A DNA stretch of 64,000 nucleotides from Veillonellaceae bacterium SB90 (GCA_902364065.1 CABJCJ010000002.1:71714-135713); one strand, 5' to 3'. Positions 54,576 through 62,621 are shown, numbered from the stretch's first letter. Program-made: numbers and translations. Notes: generated from the letters alone by a model not told the origin.

Positions 54576-55157
54576 TCATTCCGGCTTGGCCAGCAGGCCA
54601 TGAAACAATATGTCCTCGAGTGATTCCAGTGCCTCCTGATAGGTCAGATCATGTTCCTTCAGGAACGCAGGGACCGTAATGGCTGCGGCCGATGCATAGA
54701 GGCAGCGCTGCAATACCTGCAGGGATATAGGACGAAATACACCTGCGTCGACACCTTGCTGCAGCATATCGATTGTCACATCGATCTTCTGGTGGAAGAA
54801 GGTCTGCCATCTCTCGTATTCCCTCGGATACTGCATCTCCAGTTCGCGATAGAAGTCCGTCAAGGTCATCGGCTCTACCAGAGAGAGATATGCTTGTATA
54901 AGACAGTGGATCTGCTCTGCAATGGGTTGACTAGAAGAACGGATCCTCTGCTCTTCCCCATTAAATCGGCACATGATGTGGTCCAGCATGAGGTGGACCA
55001 GTTCTGCCTTCGATGACACGATCTTGTACAGCGAGGATTTGCTCATGTGCAAGCGCCGCGTCACATCGGCCATCGTGAAGCGCAGAGAATGGAGACGCAC
55101 TTCTTCCCAAGCCGCCTGGACAGCCCTCTCACGCAATCTTGTCATTGTCATTTCCAT
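54576..55157 (-). CDS. TetR-family transcriptional regulator
   Basis: 193 residues. N-terminal helix-turn-helix FTMADVTRRLHMSKSSLYKI, followed by a helical ligand-binding domain with no recognisable effector signature. The start is the ATG at 55157, about 11 bases after GAGGG; in-frame codons further up overlap the operator. It should repress itself and the exporter genes through the shared AGTACT-N15-RGTACT motif. The inducer is unknown, perhaps the exported compound. Confidence 0.88.
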   Translation of the reverse strand: MEMTMTRLRERAVQAAWEEVRLHSLRFTMADVTRRLHMSKSSLYKIVSSKAELVHLMLDHIMCRFNGEEQRIRSSSQPIAEQIHCLIQAYLSLVEPMTLTDFYRELEMQYPREYERWQTFFHQKIDVTIDMLQQGVDAGVFRPISLQVLQRCLYASAAAITVPAFLKEHDLTYQEALESLEDILFHGLLAKPE

Positions 55158-55175
55158 ACGATCAATATCCCTCAC

Positions 55176-55202
55176 AGTACTAATATACACAAATCCGGTA
55201 CT
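55176..55202. promoter_or_regulatory. Candidate TetR operator before tetR
   Basis: AGTACT (55176-55181), 15 bases, GGTACT (55197-55202). It covers the region just downstream of the -10 box, an ideal place for repression. Confidence 0.6.
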
Positions 55203-55207
55203 CATAT

Positions 55208-55236
55208 ATCATAACGCTTTTCGCTATTGCCGTCAA
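55208..55236 (-). promoter_or_regulatory. Promoter of tetR
   Basis: Minus strand TTGACG (55231-55236), 17 bases, TATGAT (55208-55213). Confidence 0.7.
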
Positions 55237-55283
55237 GACATGACAGCACCCTGCGCAAAAATGATACGCCCCCAGCACGATGC

Positions 55284-55332
55284 AAAAAAGAGCCCGCAGG
55301 GCTCTGCTTCATCGTGCAGTGCTTCGCGGGCT
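55284..55332 (-). terminator. Terminator after thrS (repeat-type hairpin)
   Basis: GAGCCCGC / GCGGGCTC outer arms and an inner GCTCTGC / GTGCAGTGC part, then TTTTTTG on the minus strand. Core shared with 49570-49595. Confidence 0.8.
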
Positions 55333-55360
55333 CGCATCATTGTCACAATCTGACAGGATC

Positions 55361-57283
55361 TCAATATTCCTGTGCTCTCGTCTTGACCTTATCCTGCAGG
55401 TAAGCAATGAAGTCTTCGACCTTCATGGACTGGCCATTGTCCTTCTCGCCGTACTTGCGGACCGTGACCGTGCCGTTCTCGACTTCCTGGTCGCCGATGA
55501 CGAGCGTGTACGGCGTCTTCTTGACCTGTGCCTCACGGATCTTGTAGCCGACCTTCTCATTGCGGTCATCGACCTCAACGCGCAGGCCGAGATCGAACAT
55601 CTGCTGACAAAGCTTCTTGGCGTATTCGCCCTGACGCTCCGTGATTGGCAGGATGCGGGCCTGTACCGGTGCGAACCAGACCGGAAAAGCGCCGGCGTAG
55701 TTCTCGATGAGGATGCCGATGAAGCGCTCAATGGAGCCGTAGACAACGCGGTGCAGCATGATTGGGCGATGCTTCTCGCCATCCTCGCCGACATACGTCA
55801 GGTCGAACTTCTCCGGCATCTGCATGTCGTACTGGATCGTACCGCACTGCCACGTACGGCCGATGGAATCCTTGAGGTGGAAGTCGATCTTCGGGCCGTA
55901 GAAGGCGCCGTCGCCTTCGTTGACGATGTACTTGAGGCCGCGGTGCTCGAGAGCCTTGCGCAGGCCGTTCGTCGCGAGCTCCCAATCCTCATCCGAGCCC
56001 ATGGAATCATCCGGGCGCGTCGAGAGCTCGGCGACATACGTCAGGCCGAACGTCTTGTAGACTTCGTCAAAGAGGTCAATCGTGTGCTGGATTTCCTCCT
56101 CGACCTGATCCGGCGTGACGAAGAGATGGGCATCGTCCTGCGTGAAGTTGCGGACGCGGAACAGGCCGTGGAGCTCGCCGGACTTCTCATGGCGATGGAC
56201 AAGACCAAGCTCGCCGAGGCGCAGCGGCAGGTCGCGATAGCTGTGCTGGCGGGAGTTGTAGACGAGCATGCCGCCCGGGCAGTTCATCGGCTTGATGGCG
56301 TAATCTTCACCGTCGATCTTCGTGAAGTACATGTTCTCTTTGTAGTGATCCCAGTGACCGGACGTCTCCCAGAGCTGACGGTTCAGGATCATCGGCGTCT
56401 TAATCTCCTGGTAGCCGTAGCGGCGGTGTACCTCGCGCCAGTAGTTGATGAGCTCATTGCGGATGACCATGCCGTTCGGATGGAAGAACGGGAAGCCCGG
56501 GCCTTCCTCATGCAGGCTGAAGAGGTCGAGCTGCTTGCCGAGCTTGCGGTGATCGCGCTTCTTGGCCTCCTCGAGCATATGGAGGTATGCGTCGAGATCA
56601 GCCTGCTTCTCGAAGGCCGTGCCGTAGATGCGCTGCAGCATCTTGTTGTGCTCGTCGCCGCGCCAGTAAGCACCGGCGATGCTCATGAGCTTCAGGGCCT
56701 TGACCTTGCCCGTCGAGACGACGTGCGGGCCGGCGCAGAGATCCGTGAACTCGCCCTGCGTGTACATCGTGATCTTCTCACCTGCCGGCAGATCCTCGAT
56801 GAGTTCGACCTTGTAATCTTCGCCCTTCTCCTTGAAGAAGTTCAGGGCCTCCTCACGGCTGACTTCCTTGCGCTCGAGCTTGAGGTTCTCCTTGACGATC
56901 TTCTTCATCTCTTTCTCGATCTTGGCAAGATCCGCCTCCGAGAGCTGACGGTCCATGTCGAAATCGTAGTAGAAGCCGTTGTCGATGGCCGGGCCGATGG
57001 CCAGCTTGACATTGGCATCCTTGTAGAGACGCTTGACGGCCTGTGCGAGGATATGCGAAGCCGTGTGGCGCAGTGCCCAGCGGCCGTCCGCATCCTCAAA
57101 CGTCAGGAACTCCACCTTGCAGTCTTTATCGAGAACGGTCGCAAGATCTTTCGTCTCACCGTCTACTTTAGCAGCCAGGACCTTCTTGGCGAGGCTGTTG
57201 CTTACCTGTTTCACGAAATCCTGGATGCTGACGCCGGCCTCTACCTCACGTACGGCACCGTCTTTCATGGTAATCTTTAACAT
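55361..57283 (-). CDS. thrS: Threonyl-tRNA synthetase
   Basis: 640 residues. TGS domain at the N-terminus (MLKITMKDGAVREVEAG), editing domain with the HTASHILAQAVKRLY motif and SIAGAYWRGDEHNKML, the class II core (motif 2 FRVRNFTQDDAHLF, motif 3 GSIERFIGILIENYAG) and an anticodon-binding domain. Start ATG at 57283 after AAGGAGGG; the 16 codons before it extend back over the T-box terminator. Regulated by the T-box leader just upstream. Confidence 0.97.
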   Translation of the reverse strand: MLKITMKDGAVREVEAGVSIQDFVKQVSNSLAKKVLAAKVDGETKDLATVLDKDCKVEFLTFEDADGRWALRHTASHILAQAVKRLYKDANVKLAIGPAIDNGFYYDFDMDRQLSEADLAKIEKEMKKIVKENLKLERKEVSREEALNFFKEKGEDYKVELIEDLPAGEKITMYTQGEFTDLCAGPHVVSTGKVKALKLMSIAGAYWRGDEHNKMLQRIYGTAFEKQADLDAYLHMLEEAKKRDHRKLGKQLDLFSLHEEGPGFPFFHPNGMVIRNELINYWREVHRRYGYQEIKTPMILNRQLWETSGHWDHYKENMYFTKIDGEDYAIKPMNCPGGMLVYNSRQHSYRDLPLRLGELGLVHRHEKSGELHGLFRVRNFTQDDAHLFVTPDQVEEEIQHTIDLFDEVYKTFGLTYVAELSTRPDDSMGSDEDWELATNGLRKALEHRGLKYIVNEGDGAFYGPKIDFHLKDSIGRTWQCGTIQYDMQMPEKFDLTYVGEDGEKHRPIMLHRVVYGSIERFIGILIENYAGAFPVWFAPVQARILPITERQGEYAKKLCQQMFDLGLRVEVDDRNEKVGYKIREAQVKKTPYTLVIGDQEVENGTVTVRKYGEKDNGQSMKVEDFIAYLQDKVKTRAQEY

Positions 57284-57299
57284 AATGTATGCCCTCCTT

Positions 57300-57572
57300 G
57301 ACAATAGGAAAATAAAAAAGCTCCGTCCCATGAGGGACGAAGCTTCAGCATCGTGGTTCCACCCTGATTGCCACCCTGCTCTTGCACAAAATGACCACTC
57401 AGCATTTGATAACGGAGAATGTGCTCCGTCCCCGCCTACTCAGCAGCAGCGTTCAGCGGGGAAGCTTGAAAGGGGTAGCTCCGGCACGCTCCTGAAGTGC
57501 TCTCAGCAACTGCACTTCTCTCTGTAAGAGGTGGCCTCCGCAGCCATGTCTTTCGCATCGCTTGTGTCGATG
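57300..57572 (-). ncRNA. T-box leader of thrS
   Basis: On the minus strand, the conserved AGGGTGGAACCACG T-box sequence lies at 57352-57365, followed by a terminator and preceded by a long structured leader with a stem-I-like region. A Thr codon ACC at 57474-57476 is a possible specifier, not certain. Uncharged tRNA-Thr would favour the antiterminator and raise ThrRS synthesis. Confidence 0.92.
57312..57343 (-). terminator. T-box-controlled terminator
   Basis: Stem GCTTCGTCCC / GGGACGGAGC with T run on the minus strand, between T-box motif and thrS. Confidence 0.85.
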
Positions 57573-57577
57573 GCTTT

Positions 57578-57606
57578 ATTATATGAGCCTTATACACCCT
57601 TGTCAA
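57578..57606 (-). promoter_or_regulatory. Consensus promoter of thrS
   Basis: Minus strand TTGACA (57601-57606), 17 bases, TATAAT (57578-57583): perfect consensus. The 353-base space between thrS and the next gene is fully accounted for by this promoter and the T-box. Confidence 0.85.
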
Positions 57607-57636
57607 GCCATTCTGCATTTTTCTTTTGGCTTCTTT

Positions 57637-59034
57637 TTACGGCTTTTCCGCACCGAAAAGCCGTTTGAGCGCCGGACGGTCCACCTTGCCGCGATCATTC
57701 AGAGGGATCTGCGGCAAAAAGACCATCTTATCGGGGACTTCGACAGGTTTCAGCGCATGGCGCACGGCCTGACGAATCTGCTGCTCGGAGCTGCCCTCCT
57801 CTGCCACGAGGAATGCCGCGGCCGTATCGCCGCGCAGACTGTCACGCACGGGCAGGACGACGGCGTCGGCGACCCCCGGCAGGGCCTTCAGCGCGAGTTC
57901 GAGGCGAATCGTGCTGAGTTTGACACCGCCCTTGTTGATCCAGGCTGCACGCCGCCCGCCAAAAATCAGTTCGCCTTCTTCGTTGAGGTATCCCGTATCC
58001 CGGACCGTGAACGGAATCTTCGCGCCGCTCACATGATACGGTGTATCGACGTAGATGAGACCATCATCGCCGACCGAGACGCCGATGCCCGGGAACGGCC
58101 GGCCGAGGTTGCTGCTGTCGCGGTCCGGATTCTCGCAGACGGCGTACGTGATGTAATTGAGCTCGCTCGCGCCGTAATAGAGAAGGATCGTGACTGCGGG
58201 AAAAATCTGCTGCAGACGGCGCAGCATGGCGGGCGACAAGAGCTGCGAGCCCGTGAAGAGCGTCCGAAGCCCTACGTAAGGCACTGCCATCGCCCTGCTG
58301 AGGAGCTGCAGCTTTGTCGGCACAATGTAGAGCACGTTCACCTGATGGCGGCGCAGCAGCTCCTCCCAGACATGGCAGCGCGTCAGGCGGCTCGTCACGA
58401 CCGTGCCGCCCTCATAGAGCACAGAAAGCCAGCTGTTCATATTGCCCGTGAAACTCAGGCTGCCCTGCAAAAAAAGGACAGCATCCGCATCCACGTGAAA
58501 GATTTCATCCTGCACGGGGAAAAAGCCCGCCCAGCTCGCATACGTGCGGTACATGACCTTCGGTGTCCCCATCGAGCCCGAGCTCAGGACGCCCAATATA
58601 TCCGGCTCCTCGTGCGGCCTTTCGAGAAGCCCTGACGGCTCAAAGACGCGTGCTCCGCCCTGCAGGCAGCGCCAGATGCCCTGCAGGCTGTTTTCCGTGA
58701 GGATTGCGCGCACCTCCTGCGCCTGCAGCCCGTGGTGCAGCAGGATGGGGCGCGCACCGACGGCCTGCAGCGCGAGAAACGACGTGAGCTGCGCCAGGAA
58801 ATCTTCCGCCTCCACGAGCACATCGCCGCGCACGCCGAGCGATGACGCCTCGAGCGCCATCGGTACGACCAGATGCCAAAGCTCGCCATACGTCAGCTCT
58901 TCATCATCAATGACGAGCGCAAGCTTCTGCGGCTGGCGGCGTGCCTGCCAGTAAAGCAAAGCCGCATAGTTCCCGAGGCCCTGCTTTTCCAAGTCAAGCT
59001 GCCGCTTCGCAAAACTCCTGTTTTCTTCACACAT
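57637..59034 (-). CDS. AMP-dependent acyl-CoA synthetase/ligase (YhfT-like)
   Basis: 465 residues, short for an ANL enzyme. Adenylation motifs: SSGSMGTPKVMY (P-loop), YYGASELNYI, RDTGYLNEEGELIFGGR and NDRGKVDRPAL, whose lysine would complete adenylation. GGVKLSTIRLE holds the hinge. It should activate a carboxylic acid as an acyl-CoA. Overlaps the thiolase end by eight bases; both follow bioY. B. subtilis has a similar bioY-thiolase-ligase group (yhfU, yhfS, yhfT) that I recall as BirA-controlled, so a role in biotin-precursor or fatty-acid salvage is possible. Start ATG at 59034, after GAGGAAG. Confidence 0.8.
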   Translation of the reverse strand: MCEENRSFAKRQLDLEKQGLGNYAALLYWQARRQPQKLALVIDDEELTYGELWHLVVPMALEASSLGVRGDVLVEAEDFLAQLTSFLALQAVGARPILLHHGLQAQEVRAILTENSLQGIWRCLQGGARVFEPSGLLERPHEEPDILGVLSSGSMGTPKVMYRTYASWAGFFPVQDEIFHVDADAVLFLQGSLSFTGNMNSWLSVLYEGGTVVTSRLTRCHVWEELLRRHQVNVLYIVPTKLQLLSRAMAVPYVGLRTLFTGSQLLSPAMLRRLQQIFPAVTILLYYGASELNYITYAVCENPDRDSSNLGRPFPGIGVSVGDDGLIYVDTPYHVSGAKIPFTVRDTGYLNEEGELIFGGRRAAWINKGGVKLSTIRLELALKALPGVADAVVLPVRDSLRGDTAAAFLVAEEGSSEQQIRQAVRHALKPVEVPDKMVFLPQIPLNDRGKVDRPALKRLFGAEKP

Positions 59035-60229
59035 CTTCGTGCACTTCCTCTCTGCTCCATTGCTCTGACGCCGCATCTGGCAGCCGCTCGAGCAGGATGG
59101 CCTCGCCCATGCCGCCCGCGCCCGCAATCGACAGGAGCCCGAGGCCGCCGCCCGCAAGCTTCAACGACTGCAGCAGATGCAGCGCGAGGACCGCGCCCGA
59201 CGCCCCGTACGGATGGCCGTAGGCAAGCGCCCCGCCGAGACGGTTGTAGCGGTCAAGGCACCCCGGATGCGCGCGCTCGAACAAGACATCGATGACGGCA
59301 AACGCCTCATTGAACTCAATCGCCGCCAGATTCTCATACGAAAGCCCCTGCCTCAAAAGCAGTGCGTCGGCCGTGCGCATCGCGCCGCGCGGGCTCTCAG
59401 CGGGGTTCCCGCCGACCGACGCCGTCGCCACGAGCCGCGCCTCAGGTTTCAGATGATGGCGCCGCAGGAAATCGCCGCTCGCGAGCAGCAGAAAAGCCGC
59501 GCCGTCGTGAATCGCGCAGGCATTGCCGGCATCGAGCAGCGTTCCCGGGCCAAAATGCGGTGGCAAACGCCGCAGGAGCTTCTTGGATAAATGCGGCCGG
59601 ACGCCGCTGTCACGCCGGCAAGTTCCGACCGGCAGGATCACATCTGCGAGCCAGCCTTTCTGCACGGCCTCGCCCGCCAGATGATGACTGCGCAGCACGA
59701 AGGCATCGAGCTCCTCCTTCGTCACGTGCTCGGCCTCCATCACGCGCTCAGCGCCGCGGAGCATCGCATCCGCCGAAACATCGCCCGGCGCAAACTGCGC
59801 CGTCTTGTACGCACCGTCCGGCATGAGCGCATGGCGCGGGTCCTTCTCGTCATAGACGCGCAGGGGCTGCAGGGAGGCGCTCTCCATGCCGCCCGCCAGA
59901 AAAAGCTCCCCCTGCCCGGAAGCAAGCTTCGCCGCCGCAAGCGAGATAGCGGCGGCAGCCGAAGCGCACTGCATATCGACCGTACATGCGGGCACCTCCT
60001 CGGGAATGTCCGCCATAAGTGCCGTCAGCCGTGCCAGATTGCCGCCCGTCCCCACGGCATTGCCCGCGAGCACACCCGAAAGTTCGCGCCCGGACAAGCC
60101 ATAGCGCGCGAGCAGCGCCCGCATGACAAGCGAGCCGAGCTCCTCGGGACGCCTGTGCGAAAGCGCCCCGCCGCGGTGCGCGATTGGCGTGCGCAGGCCG
60201 CCGAGGACATAAACCGCTTCGCCCTTCAT
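59027..60229 (-). CDS. Thiolase-family protein (YhfS-like), C-terminal cysteine missing
   Basis: 400 residues. Thiolase fold: GLRTPIAHRGGALS, nucleophile C88 in VDMQCASAAAAI, FNEAFAVID, and GHPYGASGAVLALH with the active-site His. The second catalytic cysteine, normally in CxGGGMG near the C-terminus, is replaced: SIAGAGGMGEAI. Hence either a changed reaction or a non-degradative role. ATG 60229 gives a family-like start; ATG 60259 (overlapping bioY) is possible. Middle gene of bioY-thiolase-ligase. Confidence 0.82.
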   Translation of the reverse strand: MKGEAVYVLGGLRTPIAHRGGALSHRRPEELGSLVMRALLARYGLSGRELSGVLAGNAVGTGGNLARLTALMADIPEEVPACTVDMQCASAAAAISLAAAKLASGQGELFLAGGMESASLQPLRVYDEKDPRHALMPDGAYKTAQFAPGDVSADAMLRGAERVMEAEHVTKEELDAFVLRSHHLAGEAVQKGWLADVILPVGTCRRDSGVRPHLSKKLLRRLPPHFGPGTLLDAGNACAIHDGAAFLLLASGDFLRRHHLKPEARLVATASVGGNPAESPRGAMRTADALLLRQGLSYENLAAIEFNEAFAVIDVLFERAHPGCLDRYNRLGGALAYGHPYGASGAVLALHLLQSLKLAGGGLGLLSIAGAGGMGEAILLERLPDAASEQWSREEVHEDV

Positions 60230-60233
60230 GCGC

Positions 60234-60785
60234 TCAGCCCCGTTTCTCAACGGCTTCATTGACCTTCACGCCGAGGAATGCCGCCATCAGGCATTTGATG
60301 ACATCACCCGGGATATACGGCAGCACCGCCATGACGAGCGCCGCCTCGAGGCTGATATCCATGACGAGCATCATCGAGATGAGGCCGCCGATGTACGTCA
60401 CGGGGATGCCGATGACGATATCGACGAGTGCATACCGCTTGAAGCTCGGACAGCTGCCCTTGAGCGCACTGATGATCGGATACACGACGATCCAGGCAAA
60501 GATGTAGCCGCCCGTCGGACCAAACAGCTTGCCGAGGCCCGCCGTGCCGCCGACGAAGACCGGCAGCCCGATCACGCCCAGAAACGTGTAGATGAGCAAG
60601 GCGATCAGCGTCTGCTTCGGCGGCAGCACGAAAGCCGTCACGCCGAGTGCCAGCGTCAGCGCCGTGACCATGCCCGGCGTGAACGGCAACGGGAACGAGA
60701 TGTACGCCGTCACACAGCAGAACGCCACGCAAAGCGCCATCTTCGTCATATCGCGTACGGTCAGGGAAGATGATTGCGAATACAT
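60234..60785 (-). CDS. bioY: Biotin transporter S component BioY
   Basis: 183 residues with six hydrophobic helices; LPFTPGMVTALTLALG and GGTAGLGKLFGPTGGYIFAW are BioY signatures. High-affinity biotin uptake, alone or with an ECF energy-coupling module (not in this window). Start ATG at 60785, after AAGAGGTA. Its promoter overlaps a BirA-like operator, so biotin should repress it together with the two downstream genes. Confidence 0.95.
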   Translation of the reverse strand: MYSQSSSLTVRDMTKMALCVAFCCVTAYISFPLPFTPGMVTALTLALGVTAFVLPPKQTLIALLIYTFLGVIGLPVFVGGTAGLGKLFGPTGGYIFAWIVVYPIISALKGSCPSFKRYALVDIVIGIPVTYIGGLISMMLVMDISLEAALVMAVLPYIPGDVIKCLMAAFLGVKVNEAVEKRG

Positions 60786-60868
60786 AATGATACCTCTTTT
60801 CCCGTCCTCAGGCCCCGCAGGACCCGGGACGCAGTAATCCTGCCAGCAAAATGCTGCACATGCCTCTT

Positions 60869-60897
60869 ATTATAAAATAGCGGCAGCTTATCGTCAA
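60869..60897 (-). promoter_or_regulatory. Promoter of bioY operon
   Basis: Minus strand TTGACG (60892-60897), 17 bases, TATAAT (60869-60874). The -35 box is inside the right half of the BirA-like operator. Confidence 0.75.
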
Positions 60898-60933
60898 CAT
60901 TGCAGGTTATGCAAGTTAACGATAAGCTGCCGC
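60880..60933. promoter_or_regulatory. BirA-like operator within a 19-bp-armed palindrome
   Basis: On the minus strand TCGTTAAC-N16-GTTGACGA (60891-60922) resembles the Firmicutes BirA box (TTGTTAAC-N15/16-GTTAACAA). It is nested in a larger palindrome with 19-base arms (60880-60898 / 60915-60933) that differ at one base. The palindrome could also act as a terminator hairpin for the upstream gene, since it is followed by TATTTTAT. Confidence 0.6.
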
Positions 60934-60951
60934 CTTAAAAGCATGACAGCA

Positions 60952-61476
60952 TCAGGCCTTTTGCCGGGGAACGACCGTCCGGACTTCCACCTCGATCGTA
61001 TCGCCGGCAAACGAAGCCCCGCGAAAACGCAGCTCGGCGCGCTCGGCACCGGCAAGTGCCGGATGCGCAAGAGCAGCTTCGAGGATGGCAAGCCCCGGCA
61101 CCACGGGATGCGGGCCCGCATGCAGGGGATTCGTATCCCCGACGGTCCGCACGAAATCATGGACATCCTGTGCCGAAAAACGCAGGGAGATGACGGCAGA
61201 AGCTGCAGTCCCCGTCGCAAGCAGCCGCAGGCGATGCACGGCAGTCCCTGCCGAAGCTTTCGGGACAGGCGCCGCATGGCCCAGCATCATCACGAGCGTC
61301 AGGCGCCCCGACGCATCGGCCGCCATGACCTCCATGAGCCCGTGCACGTCGCGCAGCACCTCCGGCCGCCCCTTCGTATCGCCGGGCCTGCGTTCCCAGA
61401 CGGCCCGGCCGATCAGAGCCCCCTCATAGCGCGGCCCCTTGAGCTGCGCCGTCATGCGCGCGAGATCACGAAACAT
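60952..61476 (-). CDS. MaoC-like hot-dog-fold protein
   Basis: 174 residues. The C-terminal part has DFVRTVGDTNPLHAGPHPVVPG, with the Asp and His of the (R)-hydratase motif (D-x-N-P-x-H), and ELRFRGASFAGDTIEVE. The N-terminal 90 residues are another, possibly degenerate, domain. Likely an enoyl-CoA hydratase or a related acyl-binding protein. Start ATG at 61476, after AGGAGAGG. It is just upstream of bioY on the same strand but is separated by the BirA-like palindrome, so may or may not belong to that pathway. Confidence 0.65.
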   Translation of the reverse strand: MFRDLARMTAQLKGPRYEGALIGRAVWERRPGDTKGRPEVLRDVHGLMEVMAADASGRLTLVMMLGHAAPVPKASAGTAVHRLRLLATGTAASAVISLRFSAQDVHDFVRTVGDTNPLHAGPHPVVPGLAILEAALAHPALAGAERAELRFRGASFAGDTIEVEVRTVVPRQKA

Positions 61477-61516
61477 CCTGCCTCTCCTCTCCAAGCAAAC
61501 TCACAGCATCACCAGA

Positions 61517-62218
61517 TCAGAAGAAAGCCCCGCCGTCTCCTCCGTCGCCGCCATCATAGCCGCCATCATCATAACCACCGCCGTAGTCATCATAGCCGCC
61601 GCCATAATCGTCGCCGCCGTAATCCGAGGAATCCCCATAGCCATAGCCGTCATAATCATCGGAACTGCCGTCATCTCCGGCATCGCCATAGTCCTCGTCA
61701 TCATCCACGGACCAGTCCGCATCCCAGTCGACATCATCATCGACATCGTCCCAGTCGCGGTCAGCATAATCCGTATCGGCGCCGCCATCGTCAAAGCCAT
61801 CATCCTGCTCAGCCAGCGCGTCGCGCTGCATTGCCGCCGCCTGATCGATATGCGCCTGCGTCGCCTCCGCATCGTGATGATGCATGAGCGCCGCACCGGC
61901 CACGACTCCCGCAAGGCCAGCCGCAGCCGCCATGCGGCTGTCATGCTGACGCTCCCGCGCATTCTGCCGGCGGATATCGCGCAGTGCCTGACGCTGATCT
62001 GCCGTCAAGAGCGGCGGCCGGACCACGCCCGACGAGCGCTGGTGCAGCGAAGCAGGCGAAGAAGGGGCAGGTCTTGCCCCTGCCACGGCCTTATGAACCG
62101 CAGGGCTGACTGCATCCGCACGCCTCGAGGAAACTGCCTGATTGGCCGGTGGCGACATCCGGCCAGCCACAAAGAGGACCACGCCCAAAACCACAATCAG
62201 CAAAAGAACCGTACCCAT
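61517..62218 (-). CDS. Membrane-anchored Gly/Asp/Tyr-rich protein of unknown function
   Basis: 233 residues; no family recognised. One N-terminal helix (VLLLIVVLGVVLFVAG), a Pro/Ser/Ala/Arg region (about 20-100), a short hydrophobic patch (AAAGLAGVVAGAALMHHH), then a strongly acidic tail of Asp, Gly and Tyr (about the last 85 residues) with DDYGGGYDD-type repeats, ending DGGAFF. Likely anchored with the tail outside or at the membrane surface. Start ATG at 62218, after AAGGAGCGG. Codons in the tail are biased, as expected from repeats. Confidence 0.6.
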   Translation of the reverse strand: MGTVLLLIVVLGVVLFVAGRMSPPANQAVSSRRADAVSPAVHKAVAGARPAPSSPASLHQRSSGVVRPPLLTADQRQALRDIRRQNARERQHDSRMAAAAGLAGVVAGAALMHHHDAEATQAHIDQAAAMQRDALAEQDDGFDDGGADTDYADRDWDDVDDDVDWDADWSVDDDEDYGDAGDDGSSDDYDGYGYGDSSDYGGDDYGGGYDDYGGGYDDGGYDGGDGGDGGAFF

Positions 62219-62264
62219 GAAAACCGCTCCTTTCCGCTTCAATCGGCCAAGCCGCCCATAGGGC

Positions 62265-62582
62265 TCAGCCGGAAATCAGCCGCATGATGAGCCAGACTGC
62301 CGCAGCCGCACCAACCACCAGCAAAAGCACGGGCAGCGCGACAAAAAACAGGAATGCCAAGAGCGCCGCACCGCCCACCACGAGCAGCAGCTTCGTCCCC
62401 CAGCCCATCCGGCCAAGACTCGTATTGCCAAACGAGGAATGCACGTAAATGCGCGAACGGGAGCGCGGCGTCTCCACGCGCTCCTCCTCGGTATCGGGAT
62501 TTTCATCGATCGTGACGCCCTGATACTCCTCTTTCTCCTGACGCGACATCACGCGTACCTGTGGATCCTTCTCTTCGTCCAA
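62265..62582 (-). CDS. Small membrane protein with acidic N-terminus
   Basis: 105 residues from a TTG at 62582, seven bases after GGAGG (ATG 62603 has no site). Acidic, Glu-rich first 40 residues, Arg/Ser stretch, and one or two C-terminal helices (LLLVVGGAALLAFLFFVALP; LLLVVGAAAAVWLIMRL). No family recognised. Just upstream of the Gly/Asp/Tyr-rich gene (46 bases), perhaps the same transcript. Confidence 0.55.
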   Translation of the reverse strand: MDEEKDPQVRVMSRQEKEEYQGVTIDENPDTEEERVETPRSRSRIYVHSSFGNTSLGRMGWGTKLLLVVGGAALLAFLFFVALPVLLLVVGAAAAVWLIMRLISG

Positions 62583-62621
62583 AAAATCACCTCCACCTGC
62601 CATACAGGCAAGCTCGTATCC

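Noticed and set aside
55280..57280. 666-codon plus-strand frame opposite thrS
   Set aside because: Antisense shadow rich in Leu, Val, Asp and Arg; thrS has all its motifs.
61517..61780. Possible CRISPR-like repeats
   Set aside because: The short repeats are in-frame codons for Asp, Gly and Tyr, with no regular spacers.
60943..61887. His/Arg-rich frame on the plus strand at 61 kb
   Set aside because: It is the complement of the Gly/Asp/Tyr repeats (GGY/GAY codons read as histidine and arginine codons) and part of the MaoC-like gene.
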